From contig CAWFGB010000013.1 in the NCBI GenBank assembly GCA_963815285.1, forward strand, positions 124,001 to 188,000: a stretch of DNA of 64,000 nt. The letters are read 5' to 3'. Positions 9,039-21,537 of the stretch are shown one piece after another. This DNA comes from JACCSI01 sp963815285. GTDB lineage: Bacteria > Acidobacteriota > Vicinamibacteria > Vicinamibacterales > UBA2999. The translations under genes were made by a program, and so were the position numbers. Below the pieces are notes generated by a model. The model had not been told where the DNA came from and ran no database searches. It saw nothing but the letters and a program-made list of their open reading frames with translations. Positions within the stretch are counted from its first letter, which is position 1. Every line of letters begins with the position of its first letter.

Positions 9039-9352
9039 ATCTGCGAAGCGAACGCCCCAGAGTCGGTACCACCCGGGGCGGGATGAGGGGGGCAGCATCA
9101 CAAGCCGCTGGCATGAGTTCCGTTAGCGGTGGTCGTCCTTCCTACCGCGCACCGTCGAGAGAGCCAGCGGTGACAAATGGGTGACTACTTCCTGATTCCT
9201 GCCTGAGACTCGGACACCACCGCCGCGCTACTTTCCTCCCGCTCCGAGCGTTGCGGATCAGCCTTTGGCGTCTGACTACATCGCCGGCGTCCGCGCCGCG
9301 TGTGCAGAACGAGTCATCGCGCGTCCGCCAACGACGGGCGAAGGAGCCTCCC
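9039..9352. other. Gap with no recognisable gene
   Basis: Between the kinase relic and the cytochrome gene I see no coding sequence with family features. An AAGGAG ribosome site near 9341 marks the start of the downstream gene. Confidence 0.5.
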
Positions 9353-10586
9353 ATGGATGTAAGGCCTGGTGTAGTCGCCGTAGCTGGATGCGCTCTCCTT
9401 CTCGTCGTCGCAGGGCTGGATGGCGGGGTGGTCGGGCAGGACATCAGCGGTAGTAGTAGTACCTGTCGAGCAGCCCCTGAGCCTGGATTGCGATCCCGCC
9501 CTGTCAGACGCGTGCGCTCGCCTTCGTCTGCGAACAGGTCGGAAACTCTTTGATGTGGAGAGGTTCGGCGGCAATGGACGCACGTGCCGGACCTGCCACA
9601 GCAACAGGACCGGCACGTTCTCGCCGGAGGATGGGCTCGCGCGTCTAGCCGAAGATCCGAATGACCCCCTCTTCCGTCACGATGGGCTCGACGATGGCGT
9701 TGTGGGAACGAGCCGGATCACCGAACATGCGACGGTCCGGATCGAGATTCCCCTGCCTCCGGACGTGGTTCTGTTGGACGATCCGACCCGCAGGAGCGTG
9801 ATCGTCAATCGAGGCACGCCCACGACGATCAACACCCCTGCGCTTGACCCCATGCTGATGTACGACACGCGCGAACCAACCTTGCAGCTGCAGGCTTTTA
9901 ACGCCATTCACGGTCATGCGCAAAACACACGGGAGCCCACGGCGCTGGAGCTAAACCTGATTAAAGAGTTCCAGCAGAACGATTCGCGCTTCTTCTCCTC
10001 AGAAGCCCTCCGAAATTTTGCGAATGGCGGTCCGCCGCCTACGCTCCCGCCTGGCACGACCGATTCAGAACGGCGCGGGCGTGCGATGTTCGACAATGTC
10101 CCTTTCGATGGCGTGACGACGAGAGGCATCTGCAACACGTGCCACTCCGGACCGATGCTGAACCGGTTCGCGCCGGGCAATCCCTTCGGGGCACCTCCTG
10201 GGGGGCGGCGAGGCGGCATCGGCGTTTCAGAGCGAAATCTCATCGGCAACCCGACCTATACGTTCGTCGTCACGAACCCGGATGGAAGCGTCGTTGTGAC
10301 CGACCCTACACCAGACCCCGGTGCGATGCTTAACGACACGCCCCCCAGCGCGCCGCCCGGTGTGCCGACGCCGCCGAGGGCCTTCTTCGTGAACATCTTC
10401 AAGATTCCACCACTGTGGGGCGTCAAAGAGACGGCGCCGTATTTCCACGACAACTCCGCGAAGACGCTGGAGGACGTGGCGGAACACTACGCGTTCTTTT
10501 TTCTCACGAGCCCGAGTACGCGGGGCTTCGTGTTCACGGCGCAGGATCAAGTCGATATGGTGGCGTTCCTGAAGCTGCTCCGTTGA
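9353..10586 (+). CDS. Di-haem cytochrome c peroxidase / MauG-like protein, frameshifted
   Basis: The body (frame open from 9420) has two haem-binding motifs, CRTCH at about 9585 and CNTCH at about 10131. Other MauG/CcpA-like segments include ARLRLRTGRKLFDVERFGG, RRGRAMFDN and FKIPPLWGVKETAPYFHDNS. A good signal peptide (VVAVAGCALLLVVAGL) with an AAGGAG ribosome site starts at 9353 but in another frame; one extra base, probably in or near the GTAGTAGTAGTA run at 9450-9462, separates the two. The intact protein would be a periplasmic electron-transfer or peroxidase-type enzyme. Its stop lies four bases from the stop of the convergent kinase gene. Whether the shift is real or an assembly error is unresolved. 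Confidence 0.82.
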
Positions 10587-10590
10587 TCGT

Positions 10591-13146
10591 CTATTTCAGT
10601 CCTGCGACGGCATAGAGTTCGTGCTGGCGGCGCGCATACGAGTAACAGTATCCGCGTCCGTCTGGGGTGATCACGGGGGGATCGAGACCCTCGACGCCGA
10701 CCAGCTCGGACGGGCCCATCGTGACCCATGGCTCGCGCCGACCAATGCCGACGTCCAGGCGCTCGATCGCCACCGGAGGAACTAAGCCGCGCATCGAGTG
10801 CGCGACGTAGAGAAAGCGTCCATCATCGCTCCACTGCAGCGGACGATCGCCAGTGTCGAGGACCGTCATGGGCCGCGGTTCTCCGCCGTCGATGGGATAG
10901 AGAAACCACTTGCCGTCGAGCAACACCAGCACTGAGTGACCGTCTGGAGTGGCCGCTTTCTCGGGCATGTGGACCCCTTCGGGCGTGATCGGCCGCATGT
11001 GTCCTGACTCCACATCCTGGACGTAGACGCGCGCCGCGTGGCGCTCTTCGATCGCGGTGAACACGACGCGCTTTCCATCGGGAAGCCACGCACCGTCAAA
11101 CAACTGCGTGATAGCCCCCCGGGGAAGCAATCGGACGGCGCCTGGCCCGGTGGGAACCAGCACCCATTCGCGCCCCCACGCCGTCGGCGCCCCCGGTGCT
11201 CTTGCCAGCACCCATTTGCCGTCGGGCGACTGGGATTCGGGGTGGCCGTCGCCCAGCCGGATCGCGGGTGAGCCATTGGTCGCCCTGGTATATACGCCAG
11301 ATTTCCAGTCGCCTTCCATCGCGCCAAAGAGAAGCGTCGTGCCGTCTGCCGAGATGCCCTCGGCGCGCGCATTCTCGAGCCAGCCGACGTCCCGTTCTCG
11401 CGTCTCGCCGGGGATCAGACATGTGATTCCTCCGAGGTTCATCCCCTTCGTTAGCAGCACGCGTCCATCACGGGATATGTCATCGACCTTCAACGGAGCC
11501 GGCACGCGCGCCACGATCCGTTCAATGCCCGAAAGCGAGACCGCGCGAATCGTCGGCGGGCCGTCGGAGCGAGCCCCGCTGAACCACACTTCGTCGCCGC
11601 GGGGGGACCAGGCGAGCCCGAGGCCACTCAATGGCTGCGTCAGAGTGACCTTGTTGAGCGATCGGTCTACAACAACCACCACGCCTATTGAGGCCACATT
11701 TGGTGCTTGCGACTCGAAAAACGCGACGCGGTCCCCCTTCGGCGAAACCCGCATCGACCAGATCGAGGTCGCCTCGTGCAGCCGGGTGCCGACCGGGAAC
11801 TCGAGTTCCATCCTGGTCTCACGCAACCTCACCACCGCGAGCGCACCGTCCGGGCTCCAGTCGGCCTCGGTGACACTTTCCAGGACCTCCCGAGGCAGAC
11901 CACCGGCGAGCGATGCGCGTGCGAGGGTACCGATACCTCCAAAGAACGACTGCGTTCCCAACAGGACGGCCATTTCTCCTGCCGGCGACACCGAAAGAAT
12001 CCTGCCGTTGGCCAGTCCCAACGAGCGCGATTCCGTGCTGCCGAGCCGGGCGAGGAATGTCTCGTACGGCCGTGCATCCCAGGCAGCGCTGAAAATGACG
12101 GTCTCGCCATCAGGCGCGAAGCGGGCCGAGGAAATGACTCCGCGCCCGAAGGTGAGTCGCTGGTACGAAGGCTGTGACTCGTCTGGCGCCCTAAGGATCC
12201 AGGCGGTCATCAAGGTCGCAGCGACGAGTCCGACGCCACTAAGTACGCCCACGAGCATGGCGCGGCTCTTCGGTTTTCTCAGAAGTTTCGCCGGGTGTGC
12301 CTCTTCTTCCGCGCTCCACTTCAATTCGCAGCCGAGATCGCGTGCCGTCTGCCAGCGGTCGTCTGGATCCTTCGCCAGGCATCTGCTGACGACACGCTCC
12401 AGCGTAAGCGGCGTGACTGGCTGAAGCAGGGACATCGGCGTCGGATCCGACGTCAGGATCGTCGCACTCACCCTGGCCCTGCTTTCCCCGGCGAATGGCC
12501 TGCGGCCGGTGACCATCTCGTACAACACTGCGCCGAGAGCAAAGAGATCCGTGCGGGCATCGACCTTACGCCCCTCGAGTTGTTCTGGCGACATGTACGA
12601 GACCGTGCCCAAGATCTCGCCGACTTGGGTGAGATGAAGGGTCTCTTTCGTTTCCTGGGCGTCATCATCTGACTCAGCCTGCCTGGTTTTCGCCAGCCCG
12701 AAATCCAGCAGCTTCACCCCTTCCCGCGTCAACATCACGTTGCCGGGCTTCACATCTCGATGGACGATACCGTGACGGTGGGCCGCGTCCAGCGCGCCGC
12801 AAATCTCGATGCTGTATCTCAGTGCCTGCGCCAGCGGGACCGCCCCGTCGTCCAGCCGATCCGCCAACGTCTGCCCTTCCAGATACTCCATGACGAGAAA
12901 GGGCGTTCCGTCCTGTTCGCCCACGTCGTGCAGCGCGCAGATGTGTGGATGATTGAGGCGCGAAATGATGCGCGCCTCTTGCTGGAGACGCTCACGGCTG
13001 GCAACCCTGTCGGGACGGAGGATTTTCACGGCGACGGTCCGGCCCAGACGCGTATCCCAGGCGCGGTAGACTTCGCTCATGCCACCCGCACCGATTGGGG
13101 AAACGATCTCAAACGAGCCCAAACGGTGACCGACGCTGAGGACCAT
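10591..13146 (-). CDS. Ser/Thr protein kinase with C-terminal PD40 beta-propeller
   Basis: 851 residues from the ATG at 13146 (an in-frame ATG lies nine codons earlier, but MVLSVGHRLGSFEIV is the usual family start). The kinase domain has GAGGMSEVYRAW, the lysine in VAVKIL, HRDVKPGNVML, DFGLAK and SYMSPEQLEG. One transmembrane helix follows (about residues 295-315), then a long region of PD40/TolB-like repeats such as FAPDGETVIFSA and WSPRGDEVWFSG, which should form an extracytoplasmic propeller. This is a typical Acidobacteriota transmembrane kinase. It is transcribed away from a winged-helix/FHA regulator across a gap of about 107 bases, suggesting a signalling pair. Confidence 0.92.
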   Translation of the reverse strand: MVLSVGHRLGSFEIVSPIGAGGMSEVYRAWDTRLGRTVAVKILRPDRVASRERLQQEARIISRLNHPHICALHDVGEQDGTPFLVMEYLEGQTLADRLDDGAVPLAQALRYSIEICGALDAAHRHGIVHRDVKPGNVMLTREGVKLLDFGLAKTRQAESDDDAQETKETLHLTQVGEILGTVSYMSPEQLEGRKVDARTDLFALGAVLYEMVTGRRPFAGESRARVSATILTSDPTPMSLLQPVTPLTLERVVSRCLAKDPDDRWQTARDLGCELKWSAEEEAHPAKLLRKPKSRAMLVGVLSGVGLVAATLMTAWILRAPDESQPSYQRLTFGRGVISSARFAPDGETVIFSAAWDARPYETFLARLGSTESRSLGLANGRILSVSPAGEMAVLLGTQSFFGGIGTLARASLAGGLPREVLESVTEADWSPDGALAVVRLRETRMELEFPVGTRLHEATSIWSMRVSPKGDRVAFFESQAPNVASIGVVVVVDRSLNKVTLTQPLSGLGLAWSPRGDEVWFSGARSDGPPTIRAVSLSGIERIVARVPAPLKVDDISRDGRVLLTKGMNLGGITCLIPGETRERDVGWLENARAEGISADGTTLLFGAMEGDWKSGVYTRATNGSPAIRLGDGHPESQSPDGKWVLARAPGAPTAWGREWVLVPTGPGAVRLLPRGAITQLFDGAWLPDGKRVVFTAIEERHAARVYVQDVESGHMRPITPEGVHMPEKAATPDGHSVLVLLDGKWFLYPIDGGEPRPMTVLDTGDRPLQWSDDGRFLYVAHSMRGLVPPVAIERLDVGIGRREPWVTMGPSELVGVEGLDPPVITPDGRGYCYSYARRQHELYAVAGLK

Positions 13147-13253
13147 GGTCCGGGAGGCAGGATACACCCGCATCGGCGGCGCAACATGACGCGGTAAAAT
13201 GCACTCGGTTGGGTGGCCTGATGAGCTGCCAGCGTTGAACTCGACTGATCAAC

Positions 13254-13901
13254 ATGCAGGTACGATTCAGCGACTTCGTTCTCGATACCGATACCAGGGA
13301 ACTACTGCACGAATCGCGGCCCGTCCATCTTTCGCCCAAGGCGTTCCAACTGCTCCAGCTGCTGGTGGAGACGCGACCCCGAGCGCTCTCCAAAGACACG
13401 CTGTGCAAGCTTCTCTGGCCGGACACATTCGTTGTGGAGGCCAACCTGTCGAATCTCGTAGGCGACGTGCGCGCAGCACTTGGCGATAACCCGCGGCAGC
13501 CGAAGTTTGTGCGGACCGTACACGGTTTCGGCTATGCCTTCAGCCAGGGGCCACAGCCCCGAGGCGTCGCATCCCCGCGATCCTCGGTGTTGTATCGGTT
13601 GGTGTGGAACGGTGGGCGCGCAACTTTCGGGGAGGGCGAGCATGTGCTGGGCCGAGATCCCGCGCTCGACGTGTACTTGGACTCGTCGTCTGTTTCGCGG
13701 CGCCACGCGCGGGTCCAAATCGCGGACGGCATAGCGGTACTGGAGGATCTCGGCAGCAAGAACGGCACTTTCGTCAACGGCCAGAGGATCACAACGGCCG
13801 TGCGGCTGTCGGACCGGGATCAGATCAGCGTTGGTGCGGTGCGGCTGAAGTTCAGGATTCCATCTGGACAGCCGTCAACGGAAACGATCGGCAGCGGCTG
13901 A
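13254..13901 (+). CDS. Winged-helix DNA-binding protein with FHA domain
   Basis: 215 residues. Residues ~1-95 form an OmpR/CadC-type winged helix (FSDFVLDTDTRELL, then LSPKAFQLLQLL, RTVHGFGYAF). Residues ~115-205 form an FHA domain with the phosphothreonine-binding signature HVLGRDPALDVYL, SSSVSRRHARVQI and LGSKNGTFVNG. There is no receiver or transmembrane domain. FHA domains bind phosphothreonine peptides, so this transcription factor is likely targeted by, or reads the state of, a Ser/Thr kinase. The divergent kinase 107 bases away is the natural candidate; that link is inference. Confidence 0.9.
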   Translation: MQVRFSDFVLDTDTRELLHESRPVHLSPKAFQLLQLLVETRPRALSKDTLCKLLWPDTFVVEANLSNLVGDVRAALGDNPRQPKFVRTVHGFGYAFSQGPQPRGVASPRSSVLYRLVWNGGRATFGEGEHVLGRDPALDVYLDSSSVSRRHARVQIADGIAVLEDLGSKNGTFVNGQRITTAVRLSDRDQISVGAVRLKFRIPSGQPSTETIGSG

Positions 13902-14023
13902 CGAGACCGTTCTGTCAACAACGTGTGAGACGACGTCGCTAGCGGTGCGTTGATTGGCGCGGGCGTCGGCTTACGCTGCTTTGCAAAGCCGCGCCGGCCG
14001 GCAAAGACGTCGGCCAGGCTTCA

Positions 14024-16913
<2,890 letters not shown>

Positions 16914-16924
<11 letters not shown>

Positions 16925-17492
16925 CGGGCCCCTGCCTCGTGAGCTCCCCTCGTAGCCACGCGCGTGCGGTGTTCCAGTCGTTGATCACGGTGCGCACCGA
17001 CACGTCCAGCGCCTCCGCGGTTTCCTCCACGCTGAACCCGCCAAAGAAGCGTAATTCGACGACACGTGCGGGTCGCGGGTTCATCGCAGCCAACGCATCG
17101 AGAGCGTCGGCGAGCACGACGATGTCGACCTGCTGCAACCTGGCGGTAATCTGTCGGTCGTCGAACGGCACGGCACCGGCACCGCTGCCGCGTTTCTCCG
17201 CCTGCCGGGCCCGCGCAGCGCTCACCAGGACTCGGCGCATCATTTGGGCCGTTGTCGCGAAGAAGTGTGCCCGGTTCTGCCAGCGCACCGCTCGCCAATC
17301 CAGGAGGCGGAGATAGGCTTCGTGGACCAGTTCCGTGGGTTGTAGGCGTCCGGTGCGGCGCTCCTGGCCGAGGAGCCGGCGGGCGAGGTCGCGCAAGTCG
17401 CGATGCACGAGCGGCGCCAGCTGCTCGAGGGCCTTCGCGTCGCCGCTGCTCCATTGCTGTAACAGGCTGGTCAGATCTGTGGTCTGAGCCAT
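16914..17492 (-). CDS. ECF-family RNA polymerase sigma factor (TIGR02999/PF07638 type)
   Basis: 192 residues matching the Acidobacteriota/Planctomycetes ECF group. Region 2 is recognised by ELVHEAYLRLLD and FFATTAQMMRRVLV. Region 4 is recognised by RVVELRFFGGFSVEETAEAL and VSVRTVINDW. It overlaps the kinase gene by 11 bases. In this family the partner kinase is thought to control sigma activity in place of an anti-sigma factor. Its regulon is not visible here. Confidence 0.93.
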
Positions 17493-17616
17493 CGGCGGTA
17501 GTGTAAGCCCGACCGGTCAATCTCTTGCGGCTGATTGCACTTCCCGGCGGCGTATCGCGCCTGTATGCCGAGACGATTCCTGCGAACGCCCACGCAGTGA
17601 TTTCCGGGAGGCAAGC

Positions 17617-18135
17617 ATGAACACATCGGCTTATATCGAATCCGTGCGACCGTTGGCAATCGGGACAATCAGGTTCTGCGTCGCGCTCGCTGCCCTGCTG
17701 CTTGGCTCCGCTGGCAGCGTGTCAGCGCAGGGCCAGACCCTGACGGGTGTCTGGGCACAAGTCATTACGCCGCGTAACTGCGAAACGAACCAGCCACTCC
17801 CCCTCCCACCGTTTCGAGCGCTCCTGACGTTCCACCGCGACGGAACGGTCACCGAAAGCGTCGGGGCGCTCGCATTCGCTGCGGGACAGCGCTCCATCGG
17901 GCACGGCATGTGGGCGCACGCCGGTGGCTTGACGTTCCACGAGCGAACAGCGGCGATGATCCTGTTTGATGGGGGCGCCGGCATGTATCAAGCGGGATGG
18001 CAAGTGACCACACGCACCATCACGATGCTCGACGCAAACCATTACACGAGCTCCGGCGCGGCCGAGTTCTACGACGTGAATCGCCAGCTGTATCGGACGG
18101 GGTGTGCGACGAGTGTTGGTGAGCGGTTTCAGTAG
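17617..18135 (+). CDS. Secreted protein of unknown function, paralogue of the gene at 8000
   Basis: 172 residues from the ATG at 17617, which follows GGGAGG. A signal peptide (residues ~1-37, ending SVSAQ) precedes one domain opening with TLTGVWAQV. It shares the spaced pattern of its paralogue: HAGGL in the centre, an AGW downstream, then FYDVNRQLYRTGC and a VGERF end. Probably a periplasmic lipocalin-like barrel, by fold guess only. It is transcribed away from the ECF sigma gene, with 124 bases between the starts. Confidence 0.75.
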   Translation: MNTSAYIESVRPLAIGTIRFCVALAALLLGSAGSVSAQGQTLTGVWAQVITPRNCETNQPLPLPPFRALLTFHRDGTVTESVGALAFAAGQRSIGHGMWAHAGGLTFHERTAAMILFDGGAGMYQAGWQVTTRTITMLDANHYTSSGAAEFYDVNRQLYRTGCATSVGERFQ

Positions 18136-18180
18136 AGGCGCAAGAGGTCGCCAGAAACAGGGGACCTCTTAGTCCAAGCG

Positions 18181-18225
18181 ACGCTGGTTGTGGGAGGTGG
18201 ACGCGCTCACGCGTCCGCCCAGCGT
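18181..18225. terminator. Nested inverted repeat between convergent genes
   Basis: An outer pair, ACGCTGG at 18181-18187 and CCAGCGT at 18219-18225, encloses an inner stem GGACGCG at 18199-18205 and CGCGTCC at 18210-18216 with a four-base loop. It lies between the ends of the secreted-protein gene and the permease gene. There is no T run, so a bidirectional structural terminator or RNA hairpin is possible but unproven. Confidence 0.45.
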
Positions 18226-18274
18226 GGCAATTACCGGAGCAACCACGGACATAGCGTCAACACATGTCGATCGA

Positions 18275-20707
18275 TTAGGCGTCCTTCAGCACGCTGGCAG
18301 GATCGATTCGAGCAGCGCGGCGAGCCGGCAGCCATCCCGCGAGCAACGTAACTGCGATCAGCAGCGCGCAGGCGACGGTTATGGTGACGGTGTTGCCGGG
18401 CTCGGCGTTGTACAGCATCGTCCTGGTGAACTGAGCAGTCCATGCGCTGCCGGCCAACCCAAGGATGACACCTGCCGCAACCAGCACGGCGACTCGCGCG
18501 AGTACAAGTCGCACGACGTTGCCCGGGGCGGCGCCGAGCGCCATGCGGATCCCAATTTCCGCCCGGCGTCGAGCGACCGCGTATGCGGCGGTACCGTACA
18601 ACCCCAGTGCGGCAAGCAGGACTGCGAGACCACCGAAGATAGTAGCGATCCACGCTACGAGTCGCTCCTGTGCGTACTGCGCCGCTACCTGATCGGAGAG
18701 TGTCCGGAAAGTCAGAGCCACGTCTCTTTCGGCGTCGAGGACCTTGTTGGCAACATCTCGTGTAAGAGTCGGCGCGGGCACCCCTTCGGCGCGGATGCTC
18801 AAACTGATGGTTGCGGGAAGCGGATCGGACATCTGCGCAAGTGGGGTGTATATCGTCGGCGGCGGTGGTTCCTTGATGAACCGATACATCGCGTTCTCCG
18901 ACACTCCGACAATCTGGAGCAGTTGTCGCGGACCGGCGGGGCTGCTTCGCTGAAGGATGGTGTGACCGAGCGGATTGCGACCGTTCAGGAAGCGCTCAGT
19001 AAACGCCTGGTTCACGATCACGACCTCGGGCGAACCGATTTGGTCGCCTGTAGTGAACTCTCGTCCGCTGAGAATCCTTGTCCCCAGCGTCTGAAACCAG
19101 CCAGCAGTGACGCGATTGGCGTAGACGCCGCTCGGCCCTTGTGGCAAAGGCGTGCCATCCGACAGCTCGACCCACGGCGTCCAAGCCGAATTTCCGCCCG
19201 GCATTGCCAGCGACGCTCCAGCACTTGCGACGGCGGGTAGCGTTTCGACTGCCTCGAGTATCCGTTCGTACGACTGTCGGCGGCTCTTTTCCCTAAGTGC
19301 GCCTTCCTGCAGATCCACCGAGACGACCAGAACCCGATCGGGTTCGAAGCCGACGTCGATTGACGCCAATGACCAAAACGTGCGTAGAAAGAGACCCGTT
19401 CCAACCAAGAGAATCAACGACAGGGCCACCTGCACGACGACGATCGCGCTCCCGAAGTGGAAGCCACCGGCGGGCTCCCCGGCTCGTTTCCTCAGGCCGT
19501 CCATGGGGTCGGTGCGCGCCGCATGAACTGCTGGCGCTGTGCTGAACAAGAATGTGGTTGCGACGCCAACCGCCGATGTGAACCCAAACACGCGCCAGTC
19601 GGTTCGCAGGTCCAGGAACACGGTGTATGCCTGGGTGGAGAGGCTGCCCACCACGAATCCGGCGCACCAGTGCGCGAACAGCGTGCCGAGCAGCACACCA
19701 GACGCCGCAAGCAAAATACCTTCAAGGCTCAACTGCCATGCAACACGGCGTTGGGTGGCGCCAAGCGCGGCCCGCACTCCCCACTCATGACGCCGAGCTA
19801 TGGTTCTTGCGAGGAGCAGCATTGCGACGTTACCGCACGCGATCAACAGCACGAGCCCGACGACGCCCAGAAGGAGCTTCAACGGCTCCCCGTATCGGCG
19901 CTCGAGAAATGACAGACCACCGGGCGCAGCTAGAACAGCAAAGGGGTCCCGTAGATACTCCTCTCGGTACGGACTGACAGAATAGGGGTTCGTGGCGTCG
20001 CGAATGACCGGCTGGACCGCTCGCAATGCCGCCGAGATACTCTCTGGCGTTTCGCCGGTCCTCAAGCGCCCCATGATCGTCACGTAAGGACTGCCGGGAC
20101 CGCTCGACGCCCTGCCAAGTGGGACGACAACGTCGAGCGGTAGACCGACGTCGAGTCCAACGAATTCTGGAGGCGTGACGCCCACGACCCTGTACTTCCG
20201 TTTGTTGATGGAGATCGACTGACCCAGAGCGTCCACAGTGCCGCCGAATCGCTGCTGCCACTGACGGTAGCTGATCACCACAACAGGCCCGTCTGGTCCC
20301 CGTTCGAGCTCATCATCTGCGGCCGTCAGCAAACGACCGAGAATCGGCTGGAGGCCGAGGGATTCGAACATCCGGCCGCTGGCGGCGATGCCATCAACGA
20401 ACTGACGTTCTCCGCGCTCCGACGTGTCAAACCGGTTCCAGAACCAGGCGAACGCACCATCCAGAACCTGACGGTCTCGAATCTCGGTCCACACGGACTG
20501 CGCCCAAGCAGAGCGACGTTGGTCCGCGGAGCGGACCATGACGAGGCGTTCGGGATGGGCAACCGGGAGAGGCCGGAGGAGCGCCGCGTTGAGGAGGGAG
20601 AAGATTGCCGTGTTCGCGCCAATGCCGAGCGCGAGCGACAGCACGGCGGTTGCTGTCACCAGCGGAGTCGCACGCAGTGCTCGAAATGCGTCACGCAGTT
20701 CTGGCAT
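18275..20707 (-). CDS. ADOP/MacB-like ABC transporter permease
   Basis: About 810 residues from the ATG at 20707. It has the duplicated permease architecture typical of ADOP proteins: an N-terminal helix with LALGIGANTAIFSLLNAALL, a MacB periplasmic core (GRMFESLGLQPILGRLL), three helices around residues 280-410, a second periplasmic core (TLGTRILSGREFTTGD), three further helices and the terminal PARRAARIDPASVLKDA. The soluble N-terminal segment present in the ADOP at 54667 is missing here, and there is no adjacent PadR or ATPase gene. Substrate unknown. Confidence 0.92.
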   Translation of the reverse strand: MPELRDAFRALRATPLVTATAVLSLALGIGANTAIFSLLNAALLRPLPVAHPERLVMVRSADQRRSAWAQSVWTEIRDRQVLDGAFAWFWNRFDTSERGERQFVDGIAASGRMFESLGLQPILGRLLTAADDELERGPDGPVVVISYRQWQQRFGGTVDALGQSISINKRKYRVVGVTPPEFVGLDVGLPLDVVVPLGRASSGPGSPYVTIMGRLRTGETPESISAALRAVQPVIRDATNPYSVSPYREEYLRDPFAVLAAPGGLSFLERRYGEPLKLLLGVVGLVLLIACGNVAMLLLARTIARRHEWGVRAALGATQRRVAWQLSLEGILLAASGVLLGTLFAHWCAGFVVGSLSTQAYTVFLDLRTDWRVFGFTSAVGVATTFLFSTAPAVHAARTDPMDGLRKRAGEPAGGFHFGSAIVVVQVALSLILLVGTGLFLRTFWSLASIDVGFEPDRVLVVSVDLQEGALREKSRRQSYERILEAVETLPAVASAGASLAMPGGNSAWTPWVELSDGTPLPQGPSGVYANRVTAGWFQTLGTRILSGREFTTGDQIGSPEVVIVNQAFTERFLNGRNPLGHTILQRSSPAGPRQLLQIVGVSENAMYRFIKEPPPPTIYTPLAQMSDPLPATISLSIRAEGVPAPTLTRDVANKVLDAERDVALTFRTLSDQVAAQYAQERLVAWIATIFGGLAVLLAALGLYGTAAYAVARRRAEIGIRMALGAAPGNVVRLVLARVAVLVAAGVILGLAGSAWTAQFTRTMLYNAEPGNTVTITVACALLIAVTLLAGWLPARRAARIDPASVLKDA

Positions 20708-20771
20708 GGGTCGCCTGGCCGCGGATGCTAACACGCAAGCGGCAAGACCTCACTTCCGGCGGGTCCGAAAC

Positions 20772-20888
20772 TCAATAGACCACGACGGGACCACTCCGCA
20801 TGAAACCAAACGCCCAGAGAGTCATCAAGATGGCGGCTATTACTCCGACCCTGAGAAGGGTCTGCTCACGTTTAGAGATCTGCTGCAT
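20772..20888 (-). CDS. 38-residue single-pass membrane protein
   Basis: An ATG at 20888 has GGAG seven bases upstream. The product starts MQQISKREQTLLRV, then has one hydrophobic helix (GVIAAILMTLWAFGF) and a short tail ending GPVVVY. The charged N-terminus followed by a single helix is typical of bacterial membrane microproteins. I do not recognise a family. It lies downstream of the haloperoxidase relic and the glycine-rich small protein on the same strand. Confidence 0.5.
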   Translation of the reverse strand: MQQISKREQTLLRVGVIAAILMTLWAFGFMRSGPVVVY

Positions 20889-20935
20889 ATCTGTCTCCAA
20901 CTGTCAGGCGGGTCTGGGGCGTTGCCACTGAGGCG

Positions 20936-21187
20936 TCACGGGACCTCAGAGTTTCCCTTAGAGGGCAGACAAACACAAGTGATGCCGCGGCAGTTGCGGT
21001 CCTCGGGAGTGAGCCGGGTACGGAGGATCTCTCGGGCAATCTTATAGCCGGCCTCGTATCCTGCGTCGGCGCTGAACTGAAAGTGGATGCCGCCATAGAG
21101 ACGCGACCGGCCTGCTTCCGCTGCTGCATCCCTGAAGCTCAGCGCCGCTTTCAGCCACAGACCGGTCTCACGGATCGTGGCGCTGTG
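20936..21187 (-). pseudogene. C-terminal relic of a vanadium-dependent haloperoxidase (PAP2 superfamily)
   Basis: The minus strand has an open frame with no start codon, beginning just after the stop of the next gene upstream. It contains SFRDAAAEAGRSRLYGGIHF, then QFSADAGYEAGYKIAREIL, ending at a stop near 20936. The RLYGGIHFxF segment with the final His is the C-terminal signature of vanadium haloperoxidases. The other several hundred residues, including the rest of the active site, are absent, so this is a truncated remnant. Confidence 0.65.
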
Positions 21188-21382
21188 TCAGTCGCTACCA
21201 CCACCACCACCATCGCATCCACCAGCGCTGGCGTCGCAGTCCCCGCCACCGCCATCGGTATACACGAAGCTCCCGTCCCAAGACGCGGATGCTGGGCGCC
21301 TGCGGTTGCCGCGAATCGCCAGCATCGTCATAAGCAGCAGCAGCACGGCGGCCGCCGCAAGCATCAGCAGAGTGACTGACAT
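21188..21382 (-). CDS. 64-residue membrane protein with Gly/Asp/Cys-rich tail
   Basis: The ATG at 21382 follows a strong GGGAGG ribosome site. Residues ~3-22 form one transmembrane helix (SVTLLMLAAAAVLLLLMTML). A basic stretch GNRRRP follows, and the tail is dominated by glycine with DCD, GGCDGG and a terminal SD. Similar helix-plus-glycine-tail small proteins occur in many bacteria without known function. The two cysteines could bind metal or form a disulfide. Its stop is immediately followed by the haloperoxidase relic. Confidence 0.7.
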   Translation of the reverse strand: MSVTLLMLAAAAVLLLLMTMLAIRGNRRRPASASWDGSFVYTDGGGGDCDASAGGCDGGGGGSD

Positions 21383-21537
21383 GTGACCTCCCATAGAACC
21401 TGGGGCCACGGTAGCAGGTGCGCATTTCGGCGGGGTTACGCGTCGATGGCGTGCGGCGGCATAGCGTGTCCGATGTGTGTCGCGCGAATTGAAGCGGTCG
21501 TCAAACGCTGTTTACGTGCGTCGACTAGGATGCGGAG

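Noticed and set aside
9450..9462. GTAGTAGTAGTA run as a programmed frameshift site in the cytochrome gene
   Set aside because: No known +1 slippery pattern or stimulator is visible, and similar single-base shifts occur in five other genes, so error or mutation is simpler.
11057..12424. A 455-codon plus-strand open frame
   Set aside because: It mirrors the kinase-PD40 gene on the other strand and has no protein-like motifs.
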